38,936 bases of DNA from Bryobacterales bacterium. Its GTDB lineage: Bacteria > Acidobacteriota > Terriglobia > Bryobacterales > Bryobacteraceae. Shown in pieces: positions 24,926-33,560 of this stretch (position 1 is its first letter; each line of letters begins with the position of its first letter). The notes under the pieces were generated by a model that saw only the letters and a program-made list of their open reading frames with translations, searched no databases and was not told the DNA's origin. The stretch is taken from assembly GCA_020846745.1 (NCBI GenBank), contig JADLDI010000033.1, forward strand, positions 1-38,936, in the 5' to 3' direction. The position numbers and the translations under genes are program-made.

Positions 24926-25682
24926 CGCGCCCGTCAAACCGGAGTACGACGCGTTTGCGTGGACCTATCATCGCCGCTGGGGGTTCGAGTATCACGCCCA
25001 GTTGCTGCCGGTACTCGACCGTTTGGTGCTTACCGCGCTGCCGGCTGCCGCTTCGATTCTGGACCTGTGTTGCGGTACCGGACGTGTGTCCAATAGCGTG
25101 GCGCAGCGCGGGTTTAGGGTGACCGGCATCGACATTTCGCCCGAGATGGTGGCCTATGCGCGCGAACTCGTTCCGGCGGCTACTTTTGAGGTGCAGGATG
25201 CGCGCGATGTGCGGCTGCCGATGCGGTTCGATGCGGTGATCTCGGTGTTTGAGAGTCTCAACCACATCATAGATACTTCGGAACTGTTGCTGGTTTTTGG
25301 GAGCGTGCGGCAACATCTAAAGCTGGGCGGATGGTTTGTGTTCGACCTTAATCGCGAGCCGGCCTTTCGAAAGTTCTGGAACCTGCACCATGTTATTTCA
25401 GACCACGATCATGTCTGTGCGCTGCGCAGCCGCTTTCGTGAGGACACGCGGATTGGCGAGTGCGACGTGACCGTGTTCCGTATGGATGCCGGTGAGATCT
25501 GGCAGCGGTCGGATACGACGATTACTCAGAAGTGTCACGATATCGCGCGGGTTCGCACGCTGCTTCATGAGGCGGGGTTCGACGACATACGGCTGTTCGA
25601 TTCGCGCGACGATCTCGGGATGCGGGGCGATGCGGCCGAAGCCCGGACTTTCTTCCGTGCGCGGGCACGTAGTATCATCTGA
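24906..25682 (+). CDS. Class I SAM-dependent methyltransferase
   Basis: The 258-residue protein starts YDAFAWTYHRRWG. The SAM motif is ILDLCCGTGRVS near residue 46, the acidic ribose-binding residue is in VTGIDISPEM, and VQDARDVRLP follows. The fold and length fit small-molecule methyltransferases (methyltransferase 11/25 type). Its 20-bp overlap with the acyltransferase gene suggests a shared pathway. The substrate is unknown. Confidence 0.87.
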   Translation: MNPTNTDAPVKPEYDAFAWTYHRRWGFEYHAQLLPVLDRLVLTALPAAASILDLCCGTGRVSNSVAQRGFRVTGIDISPEMVAYARELVPAATFEVQDARDVRLPMRFDAVISVFESLNHIIDTSELLLVFGSVRQHLKLGGWFVFDLNREPAFRKFWNLHHVISDHDHVCALRSRFREDTRIGECDVTVFRMDAGEIWQRSDTTITQKCHDIARVRTLLHEAGFDDIRLFDSRDDLGMRGDAAEARTFFRARARSII

Positions 25683-25704
25683 AGCACGCCGGAGTCTACC
25701 CAAA

Positions 25705-27012
25705 GTGCAGGTAACTAACCGAACTGACCTGTTTGGCCGCCGCGACTTCATCAAGATAGGTTCGCTCGGAGCGCTGGGTGTGAACCTGCCCCAAGTGCTG
25801 AAAGGGACGACGGTCGGGCGGAAGCCCCATAAAGACCTGTCGATTATCCTCGTTTGGCAGAGCGGTGGCTGTGGACAGCAGGATACCTTCGACATGAAGC
25901 CCGATGCTCCAATCGAGTACCGGGGCGAGTTTAAGCCGATTTCGACCAATGTTCCTGGGTTGCAGATCTGCGAGCACCTGCCGCGGACGGCGAAGGTCTG
26001 CGATAAGTTGACCGTGCTGCGGTCGATGAAGTCGCGCGAAAACAACCACGAGCGGGCCATCAACTATCTGCTCACCGGGTACCTGCCGCAGCCGGCGATC
26101 GAGTTTCCGGCCATCGGGTCAGTGATCGCCAAGGAACTGGGTCCAAAGAACGGGATGCCGCCTTACATCGCCGTTCCGAACACGTTCCCATCGTATGGAG
26201 CGGGGTTCCTGGGCGGCGAGTATAACCCGTTCATTTCGGGCGACCCGAATGTCACGGGGTACAAGGTTCGGGACCTGACGCTGCACACCGATGTCGATTT
26301 CCAGCGGCTGGGCAACCGGCGATATCTCGTTGAGCAGATGGACAAGAAGTTCCGGGCAATTGAGGCGAGTCCGGAATTCCAGGCGCTCGATGGGTGTTAT
26401 CAGCGGGCATACGACCTGATTGCGTCGCCGGTCGCCAAAAAAGCCTTCAACATCGAGTCGGAGCCGGCCGAGTTGCGCGAACGGTACGGGCGCACCCCGG
26501 TGGGCCAAGGCTGTTTGCTCGCCCGGCGGCTGGTGGAATCAGGTGTGCGATTCGTCACGGTCGCGAAGGGATGGCTGAATTATGACACCCATGCCGACAA
26601 TTTCAACGCCATGAAGAACGTCCTGCTTCCCGAGTTCGATCCGGCGTTCGCGACGCTGATCGAAGATCTTGGAGAGCGCGGGATGCTCGATACCACTCTT
26701 GTTATAGCCATGGGTGAATTCGGCCGTACTCCTTTAGTAAACAAGGATGCGGGCCGGGATCATCATTGCAAAGCTTGGTCAGTAGTGTTTGCCGGTGGCG
26801 GCCTCACGGGCGGGCGTGTCATTGGAGAGACGGACGAGACAGCAACAGAAGTGACCGACACGCCAGTCGAACCGGAAGATCTGATGTTTACTCTGTATTC
26901 CATGTTGGGGCTGGACCTCACGAAGGAGTATCTCACGCAGTTCGGGCATCCGGTGAAACTGGTAAACGGGGGCAAGTTGATACCAGGATTGCTTCCTAAA
27001 GCAATATCCTGA
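25705..27012 (+). CDS. DUF1501 family protein
   Basis: The 435-residue protein starts at GTG 25705 (GGAG 10 nt upstream), giving a twin-arginine-like leader (FGRRDFIKIGSLGALGVN). Features of DUF1501 are LSIILVWQSGGCGQQDTFD, LRSMKSRENNHERA, KGWLNYDTHADNF and AMGEFGRTPLVNKDAGRDHH. The family belongs to the alkaline phosphatase/sulfatase-like superfamily, and the DTH, EFGRTP and GRDHH residues are probably its metal site. It is common in Acidobacteriota and Planctomycetota; the biochemical role is not established. A longer open frame starting inside the methyltransferase gene is rejected. Confidence 0.87.
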   Translation: MQVTNRTDLFGRRDFIKIGSLGALGVNLPQVLKGTTVGRKPHKDLSIILVWQSGGCGQQDTFDMKPDAPIEYRGEFKPISTNVPGLQICEHLPRTAKVCDKLTVLRSMKSRENNHERAINYLLTGYLPQPAIEFPAIGSVIAKELGPKNGMPPYIAVPNTFPSYGAGFLGGEYNPFISGDPNVTGYKVRDLTLHTDVDFQRLGNRRYLVEQMDKKFRAIEASPEFQALDGCYQRAYDLIASPVAKKAFNIESEPAELRERYGRTPVGQGCLLARRLVESGVRFVTVAKGWLNYDTHADNFNAMKNVLLPEFDPAFATLIEDLGERGMLDTTLVIAMGEFGRTPLVNKDAGRDHHCKAWSVVFAGGGLTGGRVIGETDETATEVTDTPVEPEDLMFTLYSMLGLDLTKEYLTQFGHPVKLVNGGKLIPGLLPKAIS

Positions 27013-27026
27013 ACTTTGTAGGACTT

Positions 27027-27045
27027 GTAAATATTTACCGTTTTT
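27027..27045 (+). terminator. AT-rich palindrome followed by T-run after DUF1501 gene
   Basis: GTAAATATTTAC (27027-27038) is a perfect 12-bp palindrome followed by CG and TTTTT (27041-27045), 15 bp after the DUF1501 stop codon. It may be a weak terminator, or an operator for the TonB gene downstream. Confidence 0.4.
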
Positions 27046-27196
27046 CATAGCAGACCGTGTGGATTCATGAGTATGCTAGACTTTTCGGTAGCGAGAGCGG
27101 CCCTACTGGCTTCCAAATTCTGCAACCACTGCCTCGGTTCGGTCGTCTTACTGGTGGAGCCGCGTATTCTATGTCGAGGGAGTGGGCGAGGGTAGA

Positions 27197-28219
27197 ATGA
27201 GCACGACAATGGTGGACCCGGGAGTCAACAAAGCCAATTCGACGATTCAGGAGATCACTCCTGATACGCATTTGGACCGGCTGCTGGCGCCGGAGCAATC
27301 GAGCAAACCTTGGTTCCTGACCATTTTCCAGGACGCCAAAGAGTACTTCTTTCCACCCCAGCTTCCGCCATTGGAAGTGACCTCTAAACCGGTTGCCGTT
27401 AAAGACATCTGGGGTTTTTACGGTGGGCAGGAGAAGAAGGCCGGCAGTATCTCTCTCTTGGTGCACGTAAGTTTGGTGGTGCTCGCTTTTGCGATCGGCA
27501 CCAACAAACACGTGCAGCAGGTTGTAAAGGATACAACCACGATCTTCATCCCTGACATCGCTCCCTATGTGCCTCAAGCCAAACCAAAGCCCCAGCAAAT
27601 GGGCGGCGGTGGCGGCGGTGGCGACCGGTCGCCGGCGCCCCCTTCGAAGGGTCAGCTGCCAAGGCCTTCGCCGAAGCAGTTTGTGCCTCCGGCCCAGGTG
27701 ATCAATAATCCGAATCCGAAGCTGGTGATGGAGCCCACGATCGACATCCCGCTCGATGCCAATGTGCCGAACGTGAAGATGCCCGTATGGGGCGATCCGA
27801 TGGCGAAGATCGGTCCTCCGTCGAACGGTCCTGGCTCGGGCGGTGGCATCGGCAGCGGTTCGGGTGGCGGTATCGGTTCGGGTAAAGGTGGCGGTCTTGG
27901 TCCCGGTTCGGGCGGTGGCATGGGCGGCGGCGTCTACCGTATCGGTGGTGGCGTAAGCGCTCCGGCGCTGCTGTTCAAGGTCGAACCCGAGTATTCCGAA
28001 GAAGCCCGCAAGGCGAAGTTTCAGGGCACGGTCGTCCTCTATGTCGTGGTCGACGAGAAGGGTCAACCGCGCGACCTGAAGGTGGTTCGCCCGCTGGGCC
28101 TTGGCCTCGACGAAAAGGCGATTGAAGCGGTGCAGAAGTGGCGGTTCCGTCCGGGTCAGTTGAACGGCAAAGCCGTACCGGTGGCCGCGACGATCGAAGT
28201 CAACTTCCGGCTGCTGTAG
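27197..28219 (+). CDS. Energy transducer TonB family protein
   Basis: The 340-residue protein has a long N-terminal cytoplasmic region (about 1-85) and one membrane helix (about 88-110, SISLLVHVSLVVLAFAIG). A periplasmic Pro- and Gly-rich linker includes GSGGGIGSG-type repeats (about 210-245), and the C-terminal TonB domain has VEPEYSEEARKAKFQGTVVL and KAIEAVQKWRFRPGQLNG. It passes proton-motive energy to outer membrane receptors such as the one at 510-3131. ATG 27197 is chosen over GTG 27182 because of the GAGGG just upstream. The ExbBD partners are not in the window. Confidence 0.93.
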   Translation: MSTTMVDPGVNKANSTIQEITPDTHLDRLLAPEQSSKPWFLTIFQDAKEYFFPPQLPPLEVTSKPVAVKDIWGFYGGQEKKAGSISLLVHVSLVVLAFAIGTNKHVQQVVKDTTTIFIPDIAPYVPQAKPKPQQMGGGGGGGDRSPAPPSKGQLPRPSPKQFVPPAQVINNPNPKLVMEPTIDIPLDANVPNVKMPVWGDPMAKIGPPSNGPGSGGGIGSGSGGGIGSGKGGGLGPGSGGGMGGGVYRIGGGVSAPALLFKVEPEYSEEARKAKFQGTVVLYVVVDEKGQPRDLKVVRPLGLGLDEKAIEAVQKWRFRPGQLNGKAVPVAATIEVNFRLL

Positions 28220-28244
28220 TCTTCCCGATATCAGGAAAAGTTGG

Positions 28245-28282
28245 AATAGCCTGTTGAGTCCGTTTAGGCTCAACAGGCTATT
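28245..28282 (+). terminator. Strong hairpin after the TonB gene
   Basis: AATAGCCTGTTGAG (28245-28258) and CTCAACAGGCTATT (28269-28282) form a perfect 14-bp stem with a 10-nt loop, 25 bp after the stop codon. The T-run is poor (TTCGTGCTTT), so termination may need a factor, or the hairpin may stabilise the 3' end. Confidence 0.65.
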
Positions 28283-28637
28283 CGTGCTTTGGCCCCCTTT
28301 ATAAAACGGGGCGCGGTCAACATCTGCCGGCGCCGCGCCGTCAATAGAACATGAAAGCATGTTCTGGACCCACATCCGACGTGGTCGGCGGAAGTGGAGC
28401 GGCGGGTGGGGAGTTCGTTTCTTGATCGCGGTAGATGCTGCGTAACAGTATGTAGGACGCTGAACTCGTACCTCAATCCGGACAGGGTGCGGTGGAAGGC
28501 GGACGCGCAGTTTGGGAAGTTTTTTTGGACAGCACCGGACGGCGGGTACCGGGTGGACTTCTATTTTCTGTCCTAGTGTTTGCGGCTGATCAGACGCAAC
28601 TGTGCAGAGTGGGGCGATTAGCATCCGAAATCTTCGG
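28283..28637. other. Gene-poor structured spacer before the kinase operon
   Basis: No convincing gene lies here. Further inverted repeats are GCCCC/GGGGC around TTTATAAA (28292-28312), AGAACATG-aaag-CATGTTCT (28346-28365, perfect 8-bp arms) and CCGAC-gtg-GTCGG (28376-28388). A 60-codon open frame at 28394-28576 ends DGGYRVDFYFLS but has no start signal. The cluster of hairpins could be a small RNA, a MITE-like remnant or operator sites. Confidence 0.45.
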
Positions 28638-28643
28638 TATAAT
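28638..28643 (+). promoter_or_regulatory. -10 element of the GAF kinase operon
   Basis: A perfect TATAAT lies 64 bp before the kinase ATG. The region 17 bp upstream (CGATTA, 28615-28620) is a poor -35, so an activator may be needed. Shine-Dalgarno AAAGGAG follows at 28691-28697. Confidence 0.5.
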
Positions 28644-28706
28644 TGGCACACTTTTGTTTTGCGAATGCCGCACTATTGAGATTTGATTTCAAAGGAGACC
28701 ACGCTG

Positions 28707-31700
28707 ATGTCTTCTGCCCCCGCCCCGATCGCACGCCGGACGCACGACGAACTTCGCCTGGCAGCAAGCGATCTGATCGGCCGCGAGCAATCGCCTGCAG
28801 GAACGCTCATGGCGATGGCCGCACTGGCCGCGCAAGCTGGCCGGGCCCGAATCGCGCGAATACTCGCGCTGGATGAAACCCGGTCGATGTTGGTGGCTTT
28901 GGCTCGTTCTGACTTTGGGGCCGTCGAAAACGCGACCGACAGCACCCCGTTTGCGGGGATTCAGCAGGGGGCGAGCGTCTTGCACCTGGCAGAGTTCCCT
29001 GTGCTTACTGAGACCTTGCGGTCCGCAACTGCCGCGACCCTGCGACTAGGCGAGCCCGTGGCGGAACAGTACTTAATTGAGTCGACCCGGCAGTTGGGTT
29101 TGGCGGGACTAGTGAAGAGCGTGGCGTTGATTCCGCTGCGTGTCGAGGCGGAATGTCTCGGTCTTGTCGAAGTAAGCCAGTTCGAGGAAGAGTTCGACAC
29201 AGTTCCCGCGGACCTCCTTGAGCGCATGGAGGCTATCGCACCGCACGCGGCGATTCTGACCGACCGCTTGCGACTACACCAGACAATCACATATCGTCAC
29301 GAACTCTACGAAAGAATGGAGGACGCCACCGGCGAGATCAAACCGGAGTTCCGCGAGGACCGATTGCGGAGCGAAGTTCTACGGGGTGCGCTCGATGTGG
29401 CGCGGTGGACCGCCGGCGGACTCTACAGAAACGATCCGATTCGAAGGGAACTCGTGCTACTCAAGACGCTCGGTTTGGACCAGCCGCTGGCAGAAACGCT
29501 TCCGCATGGTTCTGGGTTGATCGGGCAGGTCGTGGAAACGCGGAAAGCGGCTTACCGAACCGGGTATTCGACCTGGGAGGGCCGGGAACGTGCGTTCGAT
29601 CCGTTTGGATTTCAGACGTTGGCAGCGTTCCCATTGAACGCCGCAACCGGTGTAGAGTATGTCCTATTCTTGGGCGACGTGACTGGCCGGCGCACGCACC
29701 TGGAAACTGAGAAAGAGATTCTGACACGCTTCGTGAACCGGGCGGCACAGCGGATTGAAGCGGGCACGCGGCCGCTCGATCCGGGATTGCTGATGCGGTT
29801 GCACCGAATCGTGAACGATATTCATAGTGCGCCAACGTTGGATCAGGCCCTCTACCTGACGCTGACGGGCGCGACCGCCGCCTATGGATTGGAGTTCAAC
29901 CGGGCACAGATCTTCCTGCTCGACACGGCGGCCGCCCGGTTAGTGGGTCGAACCGGAGTGGGGCAGTTGGATGAAGCGGACGCGCACGCGGCTTGGGAAC
30001 AGGCGCGAAGCGAAGGAACCGACGCCTTTCAAACATATTGTGATCGCATTTCGACAGCGCCGCCTGTCGCGACGCCCGTGGATACGTGGACGAAATCACT
30101 GCGATTCGATTTGAACCCGGACGGTGGCGGCGCGTTCGAGTCGGCGCTGATGTCGGCATCGCCGGTGATAATCGAGAGGCACGAGGTCGGCAGTTTGCCG
30201 CGACCGTATGTCGAAGGGCTACGGGTGGTGTCGCCAGTGGTGCTGGTTCCACTCGTGACGGTTGGCGGCGGAGCAATCGGAGTTATCGCCGTCGATAGTG
30301 CATTTACTGGTGATCCGATTGATCCGCATATCGTACCTCTACTCAGTACCCTGGCACAGGCCGCAGCAAATGCCGTCGAAAAGCACGCTCGAGTCGAGCG
30401 AACACGCCGGACGGAGATGCTGTTCAAGGAAACGAGCGAGTTGGCTCTTGGTCTGTCGCCGGCAGACACTCTGCGGCAGGCCGCCCAGCGGTTAATGGTC
30501 GCGACGGGTGCGACGTGGGCGAAGATGATCGGGCTGGCCGAGTATGGGCGAATCAAGGACATGGAGACCGTCGGAATCACGCACGTATTCCGGAAAGACA
30601 CCGTGATGCGCCCGCAAGGCATGACAAAAGAGGTGATCGCGTCAGGTAAGGGCTTGTTCCTGCCAAATGTGTACTTAGCGATCAACGCCAATCCCTCACT
30701 GTATCTAGGGGGTACGGTGTCGGCAGCATGCTTGCCAATGGGGGCGGGGAAGAAGACGAACGGCGTGGTGTGGCTGCATTACGATTCAAGACGCGAATTC
30801 CGCGACGAGGAGCGGGCGGCTCTTGAATGGGCAATTACCCGGATCGGAGAAGCATATGAGGGGGCCTGCCGGGCGCAGTTCGAGAAGCGGTTTGATGACG
30901 CTGTGCGGGAAATGTCGAAGGCGCTAGCGCCGAGGCCACTGGTTGAGCGGATTGTTGAACTGGCGATGAGAACATTCAACGCGGATACTGCCACGTTCTG
31001 GTCGTACGAACGCGGCCAGTTCATTCTGGAATCAATGCACTCGATCGGCTTACCGCAATTAGCGTTACGCGCCCGGCCGCCGCAAGCGGGTGGAGTAACG
31101 GAAAAGGTACTGACAGAAGGGTACGTGGGGATGGAGGTGACAGGGCAACACTTCATAGCGGGGTTCGGCGTGACCTCGTATCAAGGGGTGGCACTGCGAG
31201 CCGACGACGAGCCGGTGGGCGTACTGTACGTAAGTTACATGGAGCGATCACGCTTCAATGAGCAGGACCGGGAGCGGTTGGAAGCATTCGCCGCGCATGC
31301 GGCTCAGGCACTGCGCAAGGCCCGACTGCTCGATCAGCTGCGCCATCAGATTGAGGTTGCCGCAGGCATTTCGAGCCTGCTGGTGCGCCAGCAAGGCGAT
31401 GTCCGGGCGACACTGCAGTTTGTAGCTGCGGGCATACGGGATTTGGTGGGGTGCGGGCCGGTGACTGTGTGGGGCTACGACGAGGATGCCCAGCTGTTTC
31501 TAACTCCCGTCACGCAAGTAGGGGTAGGCAAACCGGGGCAGATGAATATGCGTCAGCAGCCATCGCCAAACTCTGTTGTTCAAGCGGTGATGGCGGGAGG
31601 ACGACGCATCATCCCAAAGATTGAGGACGACGCTCAGTTTCGGGCTACGCGGTTTGTGAGGGACGAAGGAATCAAATCGTGCTTCGCGACGCCTTTGCGG

Positions 31701-33560
31701 GTGGGGGAACGGCGCTTGGGTGTGCTGTTCGTGAACTATTTGGAGGAACATCAGTTCACGCAAGCCGAGGAAGAGGCAATCAGCATGTTTGCGCGATTGG
31801 CCGCGGTGGCAATTCGAAACGCGGAGTTGCTGCAGGGCAAGCAGCGGGAAATTGAGCAACAGGCGGATCTCGTTAAATTGACCACGGCGTTGCTCGGACA
31901 AGGCGAAGTGGAAACGATGTTGGAAGAGGCTGTACGGGTAGCGCGGTCGGCGCTACGAGCCGACTTGAGCCACGTGGTGCGCCGGAGTAAATCGGGGCAG
32001 TTGGAGTTTGTCGCTGCTGATGGCTGGGAGCAGGAGATTGTCGGCAAGGCACTCGACCCGATGTCGTACGCAGGGTATGTGATCCGAAATCGACAGACGA
32101 TCTTCATTCCGGATGTTGCGAAGGAACTACGGATCACAGTGCCCTCGGTGGCCGGGGAGGAGCGGATTGTCTCTGGTATCGCGACGCCGATTCTGGATGG
32201 GAACGAGGTAATCGGAGCCTTGCTGGTTTGCACACGAGCGCCAAGGCTGTTCACGCAAGATGATAAGGCTTACCTGGAGTTGATTGCCAAAGAGACGGCG
32301 ATCGCCTTGCGGCGGGCACGGGAATTGGAAACATCAACTCGCCAGCGGGCGCTGTGGAATGCGTTGTTTGACGTCGCAAAGGAGATTACAGGTAACCCAT
32401 CGCACGATCCCAGACAGATATTCGGCAAGATTCTGGAATCGGCAGTGGACCGCGTTATCGCCGCGCAAGGAGTGAAGGGTGTAATCGCCACATTCCAGAT
32501 GAAGCACGGGGACGAGTTGGAGTTCGCGGCGCTATATCCGACACAGGATTTTCCAGATCTGGAGAAGCATCTCGGTCGCCGCCGCTCACTCAGTGCGACC
32601 GGGCTGAGCGGAATTACGGCACGCGTGGCGATCACAGGTCACGGCGAGATCGTGCGGAATGTCCTCAAAGACCCGGATTACATAGCCTTGTTACCGGACA
32701 TTCGATCGGAAATCGCAACTCCAGTGCGGGTGGGCGACCGGGTGATCGGGGTATTGAATCTGGAAAGCGATCAGGAAGACGCCTTCGACAGCGCAGACCT
32801 GGATGCGCTCAAGGCACTTGCGGATCTTGCGGTGGTTGCAATGCAGCGGGCGGAGATGGCGGCGAAATTCATCCTCTCTCTGGCCACGGTGAGTCATGAA
32901 CTGGACAACCAACTCAAGGAAATCGACATCCAAATCGAACACCTGCGAGAAGAGGCTAGCCGTTGGCCTGCAGGCACAGCGAGTTCGTTGGCGTTGATGG
33001 AGAACGCGATTGACGAAGAAAAGCGAATGATCGCGAACCTGCGCGACGCGGCACAACGCGAAGCGGGACAACTGCCGCACCGGCCTGAATGTTGCAGCAT
33101 AGCGAGCGTGGTGAGGGAGTGTGTCGAATCTTTTGAGAGCCGGGCCGCTGCGGCGAGACAAATCGTTTCGGCGCACATCCCCGCGACAGATGAACTGATG
33201 GCTCAGGCCGATCGAGAGAGCATCGCCAGAATTCTCCGTAACCTAATATCGAACGCAATTAAGTTTTCCGGGGAGGGCCGGCAAACGCGAGTATCGGCGG
33301 CGCGGCAGAACGGCGCGATCATCGTAACGGTGGCGGATCAGGGCTGCGGGATTCCCGAAGCCGAGCACCAGCGTATATTCGAAATCTTCCACCGCGTCCA
33401 TTCCTCAGCAAGTAAGCCGGGCATGGGAATCGGCCTGGCAATATGCCGCGAGTTGGTCGAACGGCACGGCGGCCGTATCGAAGTTAAGAGCCAGACGGGC
33501 AAAGGCGCGGAGTTTGTGTTCACGCTGCCGGGCACGAGGGTCGAGGAATCGAGGCCATGA
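28707..33560 (+). CDS. Giant multi-GAF sensor histidine kinase
   Basis: The 1617-residue protein has no clear signal peptide or membrane helix and is probably cytoplasmic. I read about eight successive GAF-type repeats, at roughly 20-190, 220-365, 372-570, 578-730, 738-885, 888-1055, 1058-1210 and 1215-1390. Several end in the GAF pattern P-L-R-V-G-E-R-x-L-G-V-L (ATPLRVGERRLGVLFVNY, ATPVRVGDRVIGVLNLES). The transmitter follows, with phospho-acceptor His1397 (VSHELDN), N box Asn1512/Asn1516 (NLISNAIKFS), G1 Asp1544 (ADQGCGIPE) and G2 GMGIGLAICRE. ATG 28707 is chosen for its AAAGGAG Shine-Dalgarno at 9 nt. It overlaps the REC-CHAT gene by 4 bp. Ligands of the GAF domains are unknown. Confidence 0.92.
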   Translation: MSSAPAPIARRTHDELRLAASDLIGREQSPAGTLMAMAALAAQAGRARIARILALDETRSMLVALARSDFGAVENATDSTPFAGIQQGASVLHLAEFPVLTETLRSATAATLRLGEPVAEQYLIESTRQLGLAGLVKSVALIPLRVEAECLGLVEVSQFEEEFDTVPADLLERMEAIAPHAAILTDRLRLHQTITYRHELYERMEDATGEIKPEFREDRLRSEVLRGALDVARWTAGGLYRNDPIRRELVLLKTLGLDQPLAETLPHGSGLIGQVVETRKAAYRTGYSTWEGRERAFDPFGFQTLAAFPLNAATGVEYVLFLGDVTGRRTHLETEKEILTRFVNRAAQRIEAGTRPLDPGLLMRLHRIVNDIHSAPTLDQALYLTLTGATAAYGLEFNRAQIFLLDTAAARLVGRTGVGQLDEADAHAAWEQARSEGTDAFQTYCDRISTAPPVATPVDTWTKSLRFDLNPDGGGAFESALMSASPVIIERHEVGSLPRPYVEGLRVVSPVVLVPLVTVGGGAIGVIAVDSAFTGDPIDPHIVPLLSTLAQAAANAVEKHARVERTRRTEMLFKETSELALGLSPADTLRQAAQRLMVATGATWAKMIGLAEYGRIKDMETVGITHVFRKDTVMRPQGMTKEVIASGKGLFLPNVYLAINANPSLYLGGTVSAACLPMGAGKKTNGVVWLHYDSRREFRDEERAALEWAITRIGEAYEGACRAQFEKRFDDAVREMSKALAPRPLVERIVELAMRTFNADTATFWSYERGQFILESMHSIGLPQLALRARPPQAGGVTEKVLTEGYVGMEVTGQHFIAGFGVTSYQGVALRADDEPVGVLYVSYMERSRFNEQDRERLEAFAAHAAQALRKARLLDQLRHQIEVAAGISSLLVRQQGDVRATLQFVAAGIRDLVGCGPVTVWGYDEDAQLFLTPVTQVGVGKPGQMNMRQQPSPNSVVQAVMAGGRRIIPKIEDDAQFRATRFVRDEGIKSCFATPLRVGERRLGVLFVNYLEEHQFTQAEEEAISMFARLAAVAIRNAELLQGKQREIEQQADLVKLTTALLGQGEVETMLEEAVRVARSALRADLSHVVRRSKSGQLEFVAADGWEQEIVGKALDPMSYAGYVIRNRQTIFIPDVAKELRITVPSVAGEERIVSGIATPILDGNEVIGALLVCTRAPRLFTQDDKAYLELIAKETAIALRRARELETSTRQRALWNALFDVAKEITGNPSHDPRQIFGKILESAVDRVIAAQGVKGVIATFQMKHGDELEFAALYPTQDFPDLEKHLGRRRSLSATGLSGITARVAITGHGEIVRNVLKDPDYIALLPDIRSEIATPVRVGDRVIGVLNLESDQEDAFDSADLDALKALADLAVVAMQRAEMAAKFILSLATVSHELDNQLKEIDIQIEHLREEASRWPAGTASSLALMENAIDEEKRMIANLRDAAQREAGQLPHRPECCSIASVVRECVESFESRAAAARQIVSAHIPATDELMAQADRESIARILRNLISNAIKFSGEGRQTRVSAARQNGAIIVTVADQGCGIPEAEHQRIFEIFHRVHSSASKPGMGIGLAICRELVERHGGRIEVKSQTGKGAEFVFTLPGTRVEESRP

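Noticed and set aside
25486..25704. Upstream extension of the DUF1501 protein
   Set aside because: It lies inside the methyltransferase gene in another frame; GTG 25705 gives the twin-arginine-like leader.
28394..28576. 60-codon open frame before the kinase gene
   Set aside because: It has no Shine-Dalgarno sequence, no recognisable domain, and overlaps other short frames; kept only as a note in the spacer entry.
27065..28651. 528-codon open frame on the minus strand over the TonB gene
   Set aside because: It is antisense to a clear TonB protein and its translation is low-complexity (Thr/Ala/Arg repeats), arising from the Gly-rich linker and high GC.
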